A stretch of 64,000 bases of DNA, from positions 868,001 through 932,000 of the forward strand of contig CP110830.1 of NCBI GenBank assembly GCA_026239495.1, in the 5' to 3' direction. Position 1 is the stretch's first letter. Each line of letters opens with the position of its first letter. A program made the translations under genes and the position numbers. Positions 19,205-29,112 of the stretch are shown here, piece after piece. The DNA comes from Spiroplasma phoeniceum. GTDB lineage: Bacteria; Bacillota_I; Bacilli_A; Mycoplasmatales; Mycoplasmataceae. Below the pieces are notes generated by a model. The model did not search any database. It saw nothing but the letters and a program-made list of their open reading frames with translations, and was not told the DNA's origin.

Positions 19205-19359
19205 AATAATTATTTTTAATTTTGTAGAAAACTCTTGATATTTATAAAAAACCTTGATTTTATTGACTTTTTACTAAATTACTATTTTTGCAAAAACCTT
19301 TATTTGATAAGGGTTTTTGACTCCATCAAGAGTTTTCTACAAAATTAAAAATAATTATT
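19205..19359. repeat. 155-bp element with 34-bp perfect inverted repeats
   Basis: Perfect 34-bp inverted repeats (outer bases AATAATTATTTTTAATTTTG) flank an internal hairpin AAAAACC/GGGTTTTT. The right arm ends in the acpS stop codon. It can fold as one long hairpin, serving as a terminator after acpS or representing a MITE-like insertion. Confidence 0.75.
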
Positions 19360-19699
19360 AAAAAGTTGAAAAAATAGCAAAGCCAACGCTATACTCTCGC
19401 TCATGACTAATTGAAACATGAACAAGTTCGTTTTGTTCTAATGAAAGTCCTTCAACATGAAGGTTATTATCATCTTTTAAACAAATTGTTACTTGGTTTA
19501 AAATTAACTTACTTTCTAGTGCTTTAACTAAAGCTTCTTTTGCCACTCATCGTCCTGCTAAAAATTGTTGTTGAGCATTTTTATCAAAAAAAGTTGCATA
19601 TTGTTTTATTTCAGCTGGACTTAATACTTTTTGAATGAATGCTATCGATAATTTAATTCGTTTATTTTGAATAATATCAATACCAACATTTTTAATCAT
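19358..19699 (-). CDS. acpS: Holo-[acyl-carrier-protein] synthase
   Basis: 113 residues, the usual AcpS length. Transfers 4'-phosphopantetheine from CoA to acyl carrier protein. Motifs present: GIDIIQNKRI (metal-binding Asp8) and QQFLAGRWVAKEALVKAL (catalytic Glu), plus a C-terminal VHVSISHERE. TGA Trp at the GRWVAKEA motif confirms code 4. RBS GGAGG 8 nt before ATG 19699. The stop codon lies in the 34-bp inverted repeat. Divergent from rnhC. Confidence 0.9.
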
Positions 19700-19797
19700 A
19701 ATTTTTTCCTCCGTTTTATAACGTACTAATATTTTAACAAAAAAGTTTGAAAAACGATATAATAATTTTATAAAAGAAAATAATGAGGGCAATCATT

Positions 19798-20733
19798 ATG
19801 AATAATATCAGTTTTAAGAAAGTTGATTCCACAATTATTAAAGAAATTATTACTACTTATCAAAATTATGCAATTCATAATACAGATTCCAATAAAACTA
19901 ATGTTTTTAATAAAAATGGGATTATTGTTACAATTTATAAAACAAATAGTGTTTTGTTCCAAGGCTATCAAGCCGAAAAAGAAGCAAAACGTTTTTTTTC
20001 AACCTTAATGAGTCATTTACCAAATAAAAATGTTTCTATTCCAATGACATATTTTCAAAAAGATGTGATTGGTAACGATGAAGTTGGTGTTGGCGATATT
20101 TTTGGTCCGCTAGTTGTTACCGCTTCTTATCTTCCGCTTGCAACTTTTAATGAATTAGCAAAATTACCAATTAAGGATAGTAAAAAGATGATAAAACAGC
20201 AGATTTTAAGTTTAGCTCCAATAATTAAAAAAATGGTCAAAAGTGTTACTATTATTATTAATAATGAGCTTTATAACAAATGATATGCTAAATATCAAAA
20301 CGCTCATATTATTAAAACCTTAGCGCATAATCAAGCTTTAGTCCAATTATTAACAAAACATCAGTTGAATAATAAAACAATTTTTATTGACCAATTTGTT
20401 AACCAAAAAAAATATTTTGAATATTTACAAAAAACTAAAACAAGCACAATTATCAAAGATAACCTTGTTTTTATTACTAAAGGAGAAGAAAAATCATTAG
20501 TCATTGCTTGTAGCGCGATTTTAAGTCGCGCTTCCTTTCTAATTAAAATTAATGAACTTGAAACAAAATATCATTTATCGTTTCCATTGGGGGCTAGTGA
20601 AGATGTTAAAGCGCTAGCAAGTAAATATAAAGAACTGCTACCAGCAACCACTTACACTCAATTTTTAAAAGAACATTTTAATTTAACAAAAAGGTCGCAT
20701 GTAAAAAAGAAGGGTCTTAACAAATACAAATAA
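19798..20733 (+). CDS. rnhC: Ribonuclease HIII
   Basis: 311 residues. Degrades RNA in RNA/DNA hybrids. N-terminal substrate-binding domain (~1-75), then the catalytic core with GNDEVGVGDIFGP (Asp and Glu of the active site), KDSKKM, IFIDQF (third Asp) and SAILSRASF. ATG 19798 is preferred over ATG 19783 because AGGG lies 8 nt upstream. The last ~13 codons (RSHVKKKGLNKYK) are encoded by the ~90-bp repeat found at three other breakpoints, so the native C-terminus may have been replaced. Confidence 0.88.
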
Positions 20734-20785
20734 ATTGAATAAAAATAATAAATTAAACCATTTAATAAAATGGTTTTTTTATTTG
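20693..20785 (+). repeat. ~90-bp repeat at rnhC 3' end, with terminator (reference copy)
   Basis: Starts GGTCGCATGTAAAAAAG inside rnhC and ends with hairpin AAACCATTTAATAAAATGGTTT plus T-run. Shared with 11,787-11,875, 44,810-44,890 and 57,623-57,714, always with the same edge at GGTCGC. Looks like an attachment site or element terminus. Confidence 0.8.
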
Positions 20786-20992
20786 ACAAGAGTTGTTTTT
20801 TGCCGCTTCATCGTACATGATACAAAATAAATAAAAAACAAAATAAACAAAAACTAGATAATTTGTTTGTGTTGTAAAATATGAATAATAATGGCTTAAG
20901 AGCTCTCCATAACTTGGTAACTGCCAATAAATGCCGCTTTTTGTTTTTAACGCTAAAATAAAATCACAAACTAAAAAAGCAAAAATTAACAT
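20762..20992 (-). pseudogene. N-terminal fragment of a membrane protein (Pr6Pr-like?)
   Basis: About 76 residues with two or three membrane spans; GIYWQLPSYGELLSHYYSYF and TTQTNYLVFVYFVFYLF resemble the first part of Pr6Pr/FAR-17a-like membrane proteins. The frame runs into the rnhC terminator repeat, where it ends. Full-length relatives are longer, so this is probably a truncated gene. The family assignment is tentative. Confidence 0.45.
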
Positions 20993-21140
20993 AATGCCAA
21001 TAATACTATAAATTAATAATTTCCGGTCTGTAAAAAATGCTTAATCTTAAAAACCTTTCTTTCTCTAATATTTTATAAAAATAAGTTAATAAAGGGTTTT
21101 GATTTTATTTAATAATTTATAGTTTTATTTGTAAATATAA

Positions 21141-21641
21141 TTATTTTTCCTCTTGTCGTTCGACTGTAACATTAATAACTGGTAAGCAGCGATAATTCAC
21201 TTGTACTTGGTCAAAAATCCGCTTTGCTTCTTGATTATCATCGCTGCCTTCGTATTTGTCATCATCATAAATAACTTCTTTAATTCCAGTTTGAATAATG
21301 ATTTTTGTACATTCTGCACAAGGAAATAATGTTGTATAAATTCGACAATTTTCTAAATTTGTTCGTGCACTTAAAATGGCATTTAATTCAGCATTAGCAA
21401 CATAAGGAGTATTTTGTTTATAAATATTCCCTTTCCCGTACTAATGGAAAATCATCATCTTTTAAATCACGGGGTAAACTGTTATAACATGTTGCAATAA
21501 TTTTCCCAATTTGGTTAACAATACAACTCCCAACTTGTGTATGTGGATCTTTGTTTCAAATTGCACAAACATGCGCAACACTTAAGAAGAAATCATCTCA
21601 TAATAAATAATCATTACATTTTTTCCTGTTACTGTTGTCAT
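21141..21641 (-). pseudogene. comEB: dCMP deaminase (ComEB-like), frameshifted
   Basis: The parts of a deoxycytidylate deaminase are all present: CNDYLLWDDFF, NKDPHTQVGSCIVN, then in another frame VANAELNAILSA (His replaced in the H-A-E-like motif by N-A-E) and TLFPCAECTKIIIQ (zinc cysteines PCxxC). Frames change near 21,429-21,436 (a run that would fit with one base fewer) and again near the ATG at 21,641. Either decayed or affected by homopolymer sequencing errors. It overlaps the rhomboid gene end, as in an operon. Confidence 0.65.
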
Positions 21642-23014
21642 AAATTAAAGATTCCTCCCTTAAAATTGGAAAAGATATCACTAAAACTAGACTGACTTTG
21701 TAACAAAAAGATTGGTCAATTTGCTTTTGGACAAAAATAATAATTATTTAACATTTCCTCAATTTCACTCTTTTCCATCAAACCTGCACGTAAATAACTT
21801 AATAATGCGTCAATAATAGAACGATTATAGGGTGGAACATAACGTATTCATAACAATGCAATTGTACTAACCACTATTATTGTTGCAATAATAAAAACTG
21901 GATATAATAATGTTCAATTAACACGATGTGAACGATTAAATTCTAAACCATAGCCAAGCGCACTACCAACAAAAAAACCAACAAAATTAATTAAATAAAA
22001 TGAATAACCCAAAAAGATTGGCATTATTAGCAACCACATCATAATAATTAAAGTTCGTTGGTTCGCAATTAACGCCCCTAAATCTTCTTTGCCATAGTTA
22101 TAACTAAATAAACTTCCCCATAAAATAGCTAATAAAATAGTTGATCCGCCAAAAATTCAATTTGGTAATACGGATGCTAAAAATACTCCGGCTAAGGGGG
22201 TTCCAACTACTAAAATGACTGATAATCGTCAACGCCCTAATAAAGCTTCTGAATAACGAGAAACACTAAAAATCATAAATAAATTTAAAACTACTAACAA
22301 TGGGTTACTTGAAAATAAAACATATGTTCATAATCGCCATCATTGATTATTTCAAATTAATAAATCACGAGTAACACCACCATAAACTAATTGCGTTGCT
22401 CTTTCACTTAAGCCTTGAGTGTTAAAAATTTGTGCACGAAAAAAGATTCCAACAATTGGAATAATTAATAATAAAGCAATTAAAAATCATGTAACACCAA
22501 GGTTATTAACACTTAATTTATCACTTAGTTGCTTTAAATTTTTTGTTAATTTACTATTATGCTCTTTAATCCCATCTAAAATTTCCTCAGTTGTCATCCC
22601 GGCTATTGAAATATCATTTTCATTATTTTCTTGCAACATTGTAATGTTGGGATAATAAGTGCTTAAACGGTCAAGATAATTATTTTTATCAACAAATAAT
22701 GTTACATCACCACTATCATCTTTATAAATCTGCGAACGATTTTCAATTAAAACAATTGATAAAATAGTAAGTTTTGCGCGTTGAAATTTTTTATTTAAAA
22801 AAGTCTTTAACGTTTGCACAACCCCATCATTAATGATGAAATCATTAAATTCACCACTAAAATTATCAATAATTTTAATAATTTGAAATTCTTTACTATC
22901 AACTTTATATAAATAAACATTATTATTATTGCGTAGTTTACTTTTATAAACATTGTATTTTTCTTGTTTTAAAAAATAATCAACTAGAGATAATTTATCT
23001 TTATCAAAACTCAT
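21629..23014 (-). CDS. Rhomboid-family intramembrane protease homologue
   Basis: 461 residues. A soluble N-terminal domain (~1-175) precedes a six/seven-span rhomboid domain. Signature pieces: NNQWWRLWTYVLFSSNPLL (the WR of loop 1), GGSTILLAILWG (Ser of the GxS motif in span 4) and INFVGFFVGSALGY in span 6. The span-6 position that normally carries the catalytic His (H-x-G-G) reads N-F-V-G, so activity is doubtful. Code 4 is essential (nine or more TGA Trp). Stop overlaps the comEB start; the gene follows rluD by 6 nt. Confidence 0.7.
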
Positions 23015-23020
23015 TGTTTT

Positions 23021-23941
23021 CTATCCTTTCGCACGTAATATTGCTAATCTTTGTTCAAACTCTTGTGGTAAGGCTGCTGTAATGGTCAGAGCTTCTTTAG
23101 TAACTGGATGAATAAATCTTAATTGATACGCATGCAGATATTGTCCAAAACTTTCTTTTTTATCAGCGGCTGTGACATATAACGGATCACCAACAATAGG
23201 ATGGTTAATGTATTTTAGATGGGCTCGAATTTGATGAGTTCGTCCGCTTTTTAATTCACACTCTATATAATTATAATCATTAAAGCGTTCAATTACAAGA
23301 ATATTAGTTACTGCTTTTTTAGAATTTTTTGCTGTAACTATCATTTTTTTGCGATTATTAGGGTCACGCCCAATTGGCGCATCAATTTTAGCGCGATTTT
23401 CAATAATTTGACCATGAACAAGCGCTAAATAGCGGCGTTGTAATTGCTTTGTTTGAATTTGTTGTTGTAGTTGCTGATGAACAAAATCATTTTTAGCAAT
23501 AATTAAAGTTCCTGTCGTTTGTCGATCAATGCGATGGACAATTCCCGGGCGTTGCTCACCACTGGCAGTTGACCATTGCACTCCTCGTGCTAATAAAGCA
23601 TTAACTAAAGTATCATTCTGGTGTCCTGGTGCTGGATGAACAACTAAATTGTTTGGTTTATCAATCACCATTAAATAACTATCTTCATACAAAATTGTTA
23701 ATGGGGTTGGCCTTGGTGTTAATTCAATTGCTTTAGGATTTGGAAATTCAATGCGAACATGGTCTCCAATTTTACTAACATAATTTGCCGGCACAACTTG
23801 TCCATTAACTTGAACTTTCTCTTGCTTAATTAATGCTTGGATTTTAGTTCGCGAAAAATGAGCGGGATTTGTTTTAAAATAATCAGTTAAAATTTTATCA
23901 ATTCGATCTGATGAAGAAACAGTAAAGTTAATCTTAGTCAT
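23021..23941 (-). CDS. rluD: 23S rRNA pseudouridine synthase, RluD type
   Basis: 306 residues from ATG 23941, which overlaps the lspA stop. N-terminal S4 RNA-binding domain (SSSDRIDKILTDYF, ~8-65), then the catalytic domain with HRIDRQTTGTLIIAK, whose Asp is the nucleophile, and RTHQIRAHLKYINHPIVGDPLY. Isomerises uridines of 23S rRNA helix 69 in the RluD subfamily; RluC/YlyB-type specificity cannot be excluded. Located in the conserved lspA-rluD order. Confidence 0.88.
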   Translation of the reverse strand: MTKINFTVSSSDRIDKILTDYFKTNPAHFSRTKIQALIKQEKVQVNGQVVPANYVSKIGDHVRIEFPNPKAIELTPRPTPLTILYEDSYLMVIDKPNNLVVHPAPGHQNDTLVNALLARGVQWSTASGEQRPGIVHRIDRQTTGTLIIAKNDFVHQQLQQQIQTKQLQRRYLALVHGQIIENRAKIDAPIGRDPNNRKKMIVTAKNSKKAVTNILVIERFNDYNYIECELKSGRTHQIRAHLKYINHPIVGDPLYVTAADKKESFGQYLHAYQLRFIHPVTKEALTITAALPQEFEQRLAILRAKG

Positions 23942-24521
23942 TTGGTTCAAAATTATTTTCGCGTTTGCTTCGTGCTCGCTCACGATAAAACTGAATAATT
24001 TCAATAATAATAGCAAAAATTAAGACAATAACACCAAAGGTTACTCAAGTATCAGCTAAATTAAACACACTATAGGGGCGAAATAAAATTCATGCTAGAA
24101 AATCAACAACCCCACCATGGTTTCACATACGGTCAATTAAATTACCAAACCCACCAGTTGTAATCATCATTAAACCAATAGCAGCAGTTTTATTATTAAT
24201 ATATAAAAAAATACTAAATGCAAGCAAAGGAATAAAAACTGCACCAATAATAACAAGCGGAAGGTTATCAGCATTTGTTCCAAAAGCAACTCCTTTATTA
24301 ACCATAAATTTAAAATTAATAAATCCATCCAAAAATTTAAATTCGGTAGCTGATGGGTTATGGGGCAATATATGAAAAGCTAATTGCTTCGTAATAATAT
24401 CTAATATTAATAACGAAATAAAAATTGGTATACAAACTTGGAGTTTATATTTTCAAATATAATCTCGATTTTTAAAATGGTCTTTAAAATCATATCAAAA
24501 TTGTTTTGTTCGTTCTTTCAT
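23934..24521 (-). CDS. lspA: Prolipoprotein signal peptidase (SPase II)
   Basis: 195 residues, RBS AAAGGAG before ATG 24521. Cleaves signal peptides of lipoproteins after lipidation, which fits a genus rich in lipoproteins. Four membrane spans; active-site aspartates lie in GFGNLIDRM and FNLADTWVTFG. VNKGVAFG matches the conserved N-x-G-x-x-F/A-G loop. The N-terminus has about 30 extra charged residues before the first span. TGA Trp at WNHGGVVDFL. Between ileS and rluD as in other Mollicutes. Confidence 0.9.
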
Positions 24522-24551
24522 TTGCTTTTAGCTCCTTTTTAGTTTTACATA

Positions 24552-27281
24552 TTATCGCATATTTTTTGCCAATAAAACATTAAAACAGCGATCACAAATT
24601 TCATTATTTTGGACATTTAAATGATTATAAATCATTCAACAACGTTGGCATTTTAAACCAGCTTTTTCTTGAACTTTTAAAAAACTAGTTTCATATTCTG
24701 TTAAGTTCTGATGGTCAGTAGTAAAAATAATTTCACTAACAATAAAAATTTGATATAAATCCTTAATTGCCGCCAAAGTTGCATATGCTGGTTTTAAGGC
24801 AATAGTTACTTGACATTCTAATGATTTTTTAATTTCTTTTTGTTCGCGACGACGTTCTAATTCTTTATTAACATCATCTCGTAATTTCAGCACTTGGTCT
24901 CATTTTGCAATTAATTTATCATTAATAGCAATTGTTAAAACAAAATTTTCTTCTAAATGAACCGAGCTTTGTTGGTCGGGATATGTAATAAAGCGATGAC
25001 TTTCTTCAACTGTATGCGGAATAATTGGTTTTAAAACATCAACTAAAATCCGATATAAATAATATAATGTTGTTTGTACCGCACGACGACGTGGTGATTT
25101 CATTTCCTCAATATATAAAATATCTTTTGTAAAATCTAAATAAAATTTTGATAATGTTGTGGTAACAAAATTATTAATTAAAATATAAACATTATTAAAA
25201 TTAAATTCTTCATAACTTTTATTTACTTTTTGTTGAAATTCCTGCGCTAAATGTAATACATAATAATCAACCTCTGCTAATTTTGATTGTAAATCATTTG
25301 ATGGATTAAAATCATTTAAATTTGCTAATAAAAACCGTAATGTATTACGAATTTTTCGATAAGATTCCGCAATTTGTTTTAAAATTTCTGACCCAATTTT
25401 AACATCATCACGATAATCAACCGAAGCTACTCACATTCGTAAAATATCAGCTCCATACTGGTCAGTAATTTCTAATGGTGATATAACATTTCCCAATGAT
25501 TTACTCATTTTTCGGCCTTTTTCATCATTAGCAAAACTATGTGATAAAACAACTTGGTAAGGAGCATGACCTGTCGCCACAACCGAACTAATTAATGATG
25601 AATTAAATCATCCTCGAAATTGGTCAATTCCTTCCAAATAAACATTAACGGGGTGGGGTAAATTATATTCTTTTGTTACTGCTAAATTACTAACACCACT
25701 ATCAAATCAAACATCCATAATATCTTGTTCTTTTCGTCAATTGAGATTTTGATAAGCTGGTGGCAATAATTGATCAGCACTTCATTCAAATCAAATGTCA
25801 GTTGTTTTTGATTTGGCAAATAAATTAATTACATGTTCAATTAATTCTGTTGTAAATTGTGGTTGATTATTTTCATCGTAAAAGGCAATAATTGGTACGC
25901 CCCATAATCTTTGACGAGAAATACATCAATCCTGGCGATTTTCAATCATTGTTTCCATTCTTTTTGCTGCTCATTCTGGATTTCATTGCACTTGCCTAAT
26001 TTCTTTTAATAATTCTGGTTTAATTTTTTCAATTGAAACAAATCATTGTGCTGTTGCACGATAAATAACTGGTTTTTTTGTTCGTCAATCAATTGGATAA
26101 CGATTTTTTGTAAATTTTAATTTTAACAAAGCGCCATTTTGTTCTAATCGTTGACCAATCATTTTATTTGCATCTTCATAATAAACACCAACTAAACTAT
26201 CATCTGCTACTTCTGGAGTATATTTTCCAGTATCATCTAATGGTGCAAAGATTGAAACATTGTTCTTACGGGCAATCAAATAATCATCTTCACCAAATCC
26301 CGAAGCGATATGGACAATTCCCGTCCCAGTTTCAACAGTAACATGGTGGCCAAGAACAACAGAACTATCGCGGTCATATAAAGGATGTTTTGTAATAATT
26401 CCAACTAATTTATCACCAACCACTTCTTGTACAATTTTAACTTTTTTCCAATTTAATAATGTTTGTAACTCCTCAAATAAAGCCTTAGCAAATAAGTATT
26501 TCCCACCTTCAACAAGAACTTCAACATAAACAACATCTTTTCCAACCGCTAACAATTGATTCATCGGAATTGTTCATGGTGTTGTTGTTCAAATTAAAAA
26601 TTTTGTTCCTGGTTTAATCGCCTTATTTCCTGTTGTTACTGTAAAAGTTACATAAATTGATGGTGATGTTAAATCAGCATATTCAATTTCTGCCTCCGCT
26701 AAAGCTGATTCACTTGAAGGTGACCAATAAATTGGTTTTAATTGCCGATAAACTATTTTTTTTTGAACCATTGTTTGAAATAATCGTAATTGTTCTAATT
26801 CATATGGCAAATCTAATGTTACATATTTTTGCTGAAAATCACTAAACAAACCTAACCGACTAAATTGCGTAATTTGTTTTTCAATTTGGTCTAAAGCATA
26901 TTGACGACAAATTTGGCGAAAGGCAACTGGTGGAGTTGTTTTTCGATCAATCCCACTTTTAACAACAGCATTTTCAATCGGCAAACCATGCGTATCTCAG
27001 CCACAAATTCATGGACTATAAAATCCTTTTTGATTATAATAACGAATAATAAAATCTTTTAAAATTTTGTTTAACGCATGACCAACATGTAAATCCCCAT
27101 TTGCATAAGGAGGGCCATCTTGTAAAATAAAGGGTTGGTTGTTATAATTATGTTGATAGCGTCCTGAAACAACATTTGTTTCAAGTCACTCTAACTGAAT
27201 CTGCGGTTCTTTTCCTGCCAAGTTAGCTTTCATCTCAAATAAGGTGTTGGGAGTTAGTAATGTATCTTTATAATTCATCAT
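24552..27281 (-). CDS. ileS: Isoleucyl-tRNA synthetase
   Basis: 909 residues, uninterrupted in code 4 although the standard code breaks it into many pieces. Class I synthetase: [17 protein letters not shown] (HIGH-type motif), [11 protein letters not shown] (KMSKS loop), an editing domain in the middle and a C-terminal zinc ribbon (C-Q-R-C and C-D-R-C). Start is ATG 27281 or the next codon ATG 27278. Expression is probably controlled by the T-box leader upstream. The end is followed by lspA in the same direction. Confidence 0.95.
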
Positions 27282-27299
27282 TGTTTTTTCCTTTCTGTC

Positions 27300-27480
27300 A
27301 TAAAAAAAGTAAGACTATAAGAGCTCAAATGCACGGTACCATCTTACTTTATAAATATTGTAATAATATTTACTTTTTTTCTTAATTTGAAATGGTAAAA
27401 ACAAGAGATAATTATTTGTCTTTTATGATTAGATCACATCATCCTAATCTTGCTTTAATAAAACGAGCAAATAACCGCGT
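27300..27480 (-). promoter_or_regulatory. T-box riboswitch leader of ileS
   Basis: On the minus strand a stem-I-like hairpin (GATTAG/CTAATC with loop GATGATGTGAT, closed by CAAGA/TCTTG) contains isoleucine codons ATT and ATC on its 3' side. About 70 nt later lies AGATGGTACCGTG, the T-box sequence, inside a terminator hairpin AAGTAAGA/TCTTACTT with a T-run. Uncharged tRNA-Ile should stabilise the antiterminator. Confidence 0.85.
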
Positions 27481-27511
27481 TTTGTTTTCTTATAAATAAA
27501 TATTACACTAT

Positions 27512-27916
27512 TTATTTAATTTTGTTAATAATTTCTTTTTTAATCAATTCTGTAATTCGTTCACCATCATTAATGGAAAAGGCATAAATGCGCTTATTTC
27601 GTTCTAAAAAATCATCAATTACTTTTAACACATTCTGGGTATTATGCCGATTATGATCAATGTTATCAAGTAATATTGCAATTTCTTCTTTAAAAGCATA
27701 AGAAAAATCAACTGCTTTCATAATAATCCGTCCTGCATTATGACTTGCAACTTCAAATGCTTCGCGTGATTTTTCAATATTATACCGTGAAATATGCTCT
27801 AAATGTTGTAATTCTTGCAAACGCAACATTAATTGACGATTATCGTGTGTTAATTTTTCTATAATTTCATTTTGTTCATAAATAATTGTCCGTAAATCTT
27901 TCTCTTGTTCTGCCAT
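27512..27916 (-). CDS. divIVA: DivIVA-like cell-division/polarity protein
   Basis: 134 residues, predicted largely coiled coil (NEIIEKLTHDNRQLMLRLQE, ~15-60) with a helical C-terminal half. DivIVA binds curved membrane and recruits division proteins; in wall-less spiroplasmas the role is open. The identification leans on position between ylmH and ileS, the usual divIVA slot, because the N-terminal membrane-binding motif is not obvious. RBS GGGGAAAT before ATG. Confidence 0.6.
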   Translation of the reverse strand: MAEQEKDLRTIIYEQNEIIEKLTHDNRQLMLRLQELQHLEHISRYNIEKSREAFEVASHNAGRIIMKAVDFSYAFKEEIAILLDNIDHNRHNTQNVLKVIDDFLERNKRIYAFSINDGERITELIKKEIINKIK

Positions 27917-27928
27917 ATTTCCCCTACT

Positions 27929-28680
27929 TTATACAAACTTTGCAATTGTAATTCGATAATGTTGATTTTTTGATGGTAAAATTGCATTAATTTTAAAACG
28001 ACCATGCCGTTTCATTGATATTATAATATCACAAGCAACTTGAAAAGTCTTATTATTTACCACTGAAAAATTAACATAAACATAATTTTGTTCAAAATAT
28101 TTTTGTGCTTGTTGGCGCGAAACATTACAAATGACACTTACCGCGGCGTCTAAGCGTAAATTTTTTACTGTTTTTGTAAAAACAGTAAATTGATATTCAA
28201 TAACAACAGGGGCAGGGTTAATAGTTCAAGTTAATAAGTTCTTTTGAATAATTAATGGAGCATTAATAAACACTGGCATAATTTTTTTTAAAACACTTAA
28301 ATATAAATCGTTTGCTGTGATATATAAATCACCAATCACTCGCATTTGTAATTGTAACTGGCTTAAAATAAAACCACGCACCTGATGATGTTGAAAAAAA
28401 TGCGGTGTTGGTTGTTTCACATGTAAAATAACCGTATTATCGTGCTTAGCATTTAAACTAACTGTTGCTCTAAAACCATTTGTTAATGGTTTATGAATAA
28501 AATAATTAGTAATGTTTTCTTGTACCAAGATTGCTTGAAAAATTGCAATTTGAAGTAAATCAAGAAAATCTGTTTTAACAACTTGCCCACCGTGGGGGCT
28601 TGTTCACATCATCCTTTAATTTTATTAATTAATTCATAATCTTGCTGATAATGTTCCAATAATTGTGTCTTATTAAGCAT
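27929..28680 (-). pseudogene. ylmH: YlmH-like S4-domain RNA-binding protein, frameshifted
   Basis: The N-terminal part begins at ATG 28680, overlapping the sepF stop (MLNKTQLLEHYQQDYELINKIKGW). The rest lies in another frame (TSPHGGQVVKTDFLDLLQIAIFQ, a middle domain, then an S4-like region with SRQQAQKYFEQNYVYVNFSVV). The join is at a TGATGTGA duplication near 28,595. The span length (752 nt) is not a multiple of three. An internal ATG could restart a shorter protein lacking 25 residues. Confidence 0.7.
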
Positions 28681-29110
28681 CTTTTTGAATTGTAAATTGA
28701 TAAGTTCTATGTTCAATTTTTTGAACATCACCATTAAAAGCATACATCACGCCACTAATAAAATCTAATATCTGTACCCGGTCTCCTTTTGGTAACTTCT
28801 CTAAATGAACAATTAATTGCCCTTTTGTCAATAATAAATCAGTCATTTTGGGAACATCATTATAAATATCAGCAATAAAACCAGTTGTAAGCACACTTGT
28901 GTTAATACTAACTTCAGAATAAGGCTGTACTTCGCTTTCGCACTAAAAATTCACCTTTTGAAAGGGTGTTTCTGTGGCAAGAACAGGTTTTGTTAATGGT
29001 TGATCTAATGGTTGATCACCGTGGACAATTGGTGGGGTTGGACTATCATTAAAATCAATTCGTGGTTGAGATTTGTAAATACTTCATTGTTTTTTCTTAA
29101 AAATGCTCAT
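28673..29110 (-). pseudogene. sepF: SepF cell-division protein with in-frame TAG
   Basis: 146 codons from ATG 29110. The C-terminal SepF domain is clear (IYNDVPKMTDLLLTKGQ, LIVHLEKLPKGDRVQILDFI, SGVMYAFNGDVQKI), ending in TAA overlapping ylmH. A TAG at 28943-28945 (codon 56) falls in the linker after the N-terminal segment. SepF anchors and bundles FtsZ. A GTG downstream of the TAG could restart the FtsZ-binding domain without the N-terminal part. Starts 2 nt after the ftsZ stop. Confidence 0.7.
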
Positions 29111-29112
29111 TA

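Noticed and set aside
22419-22655. Plus-strand ORF inside the rhomboid gene
   Set aside because: Antisense shadow without RBS.
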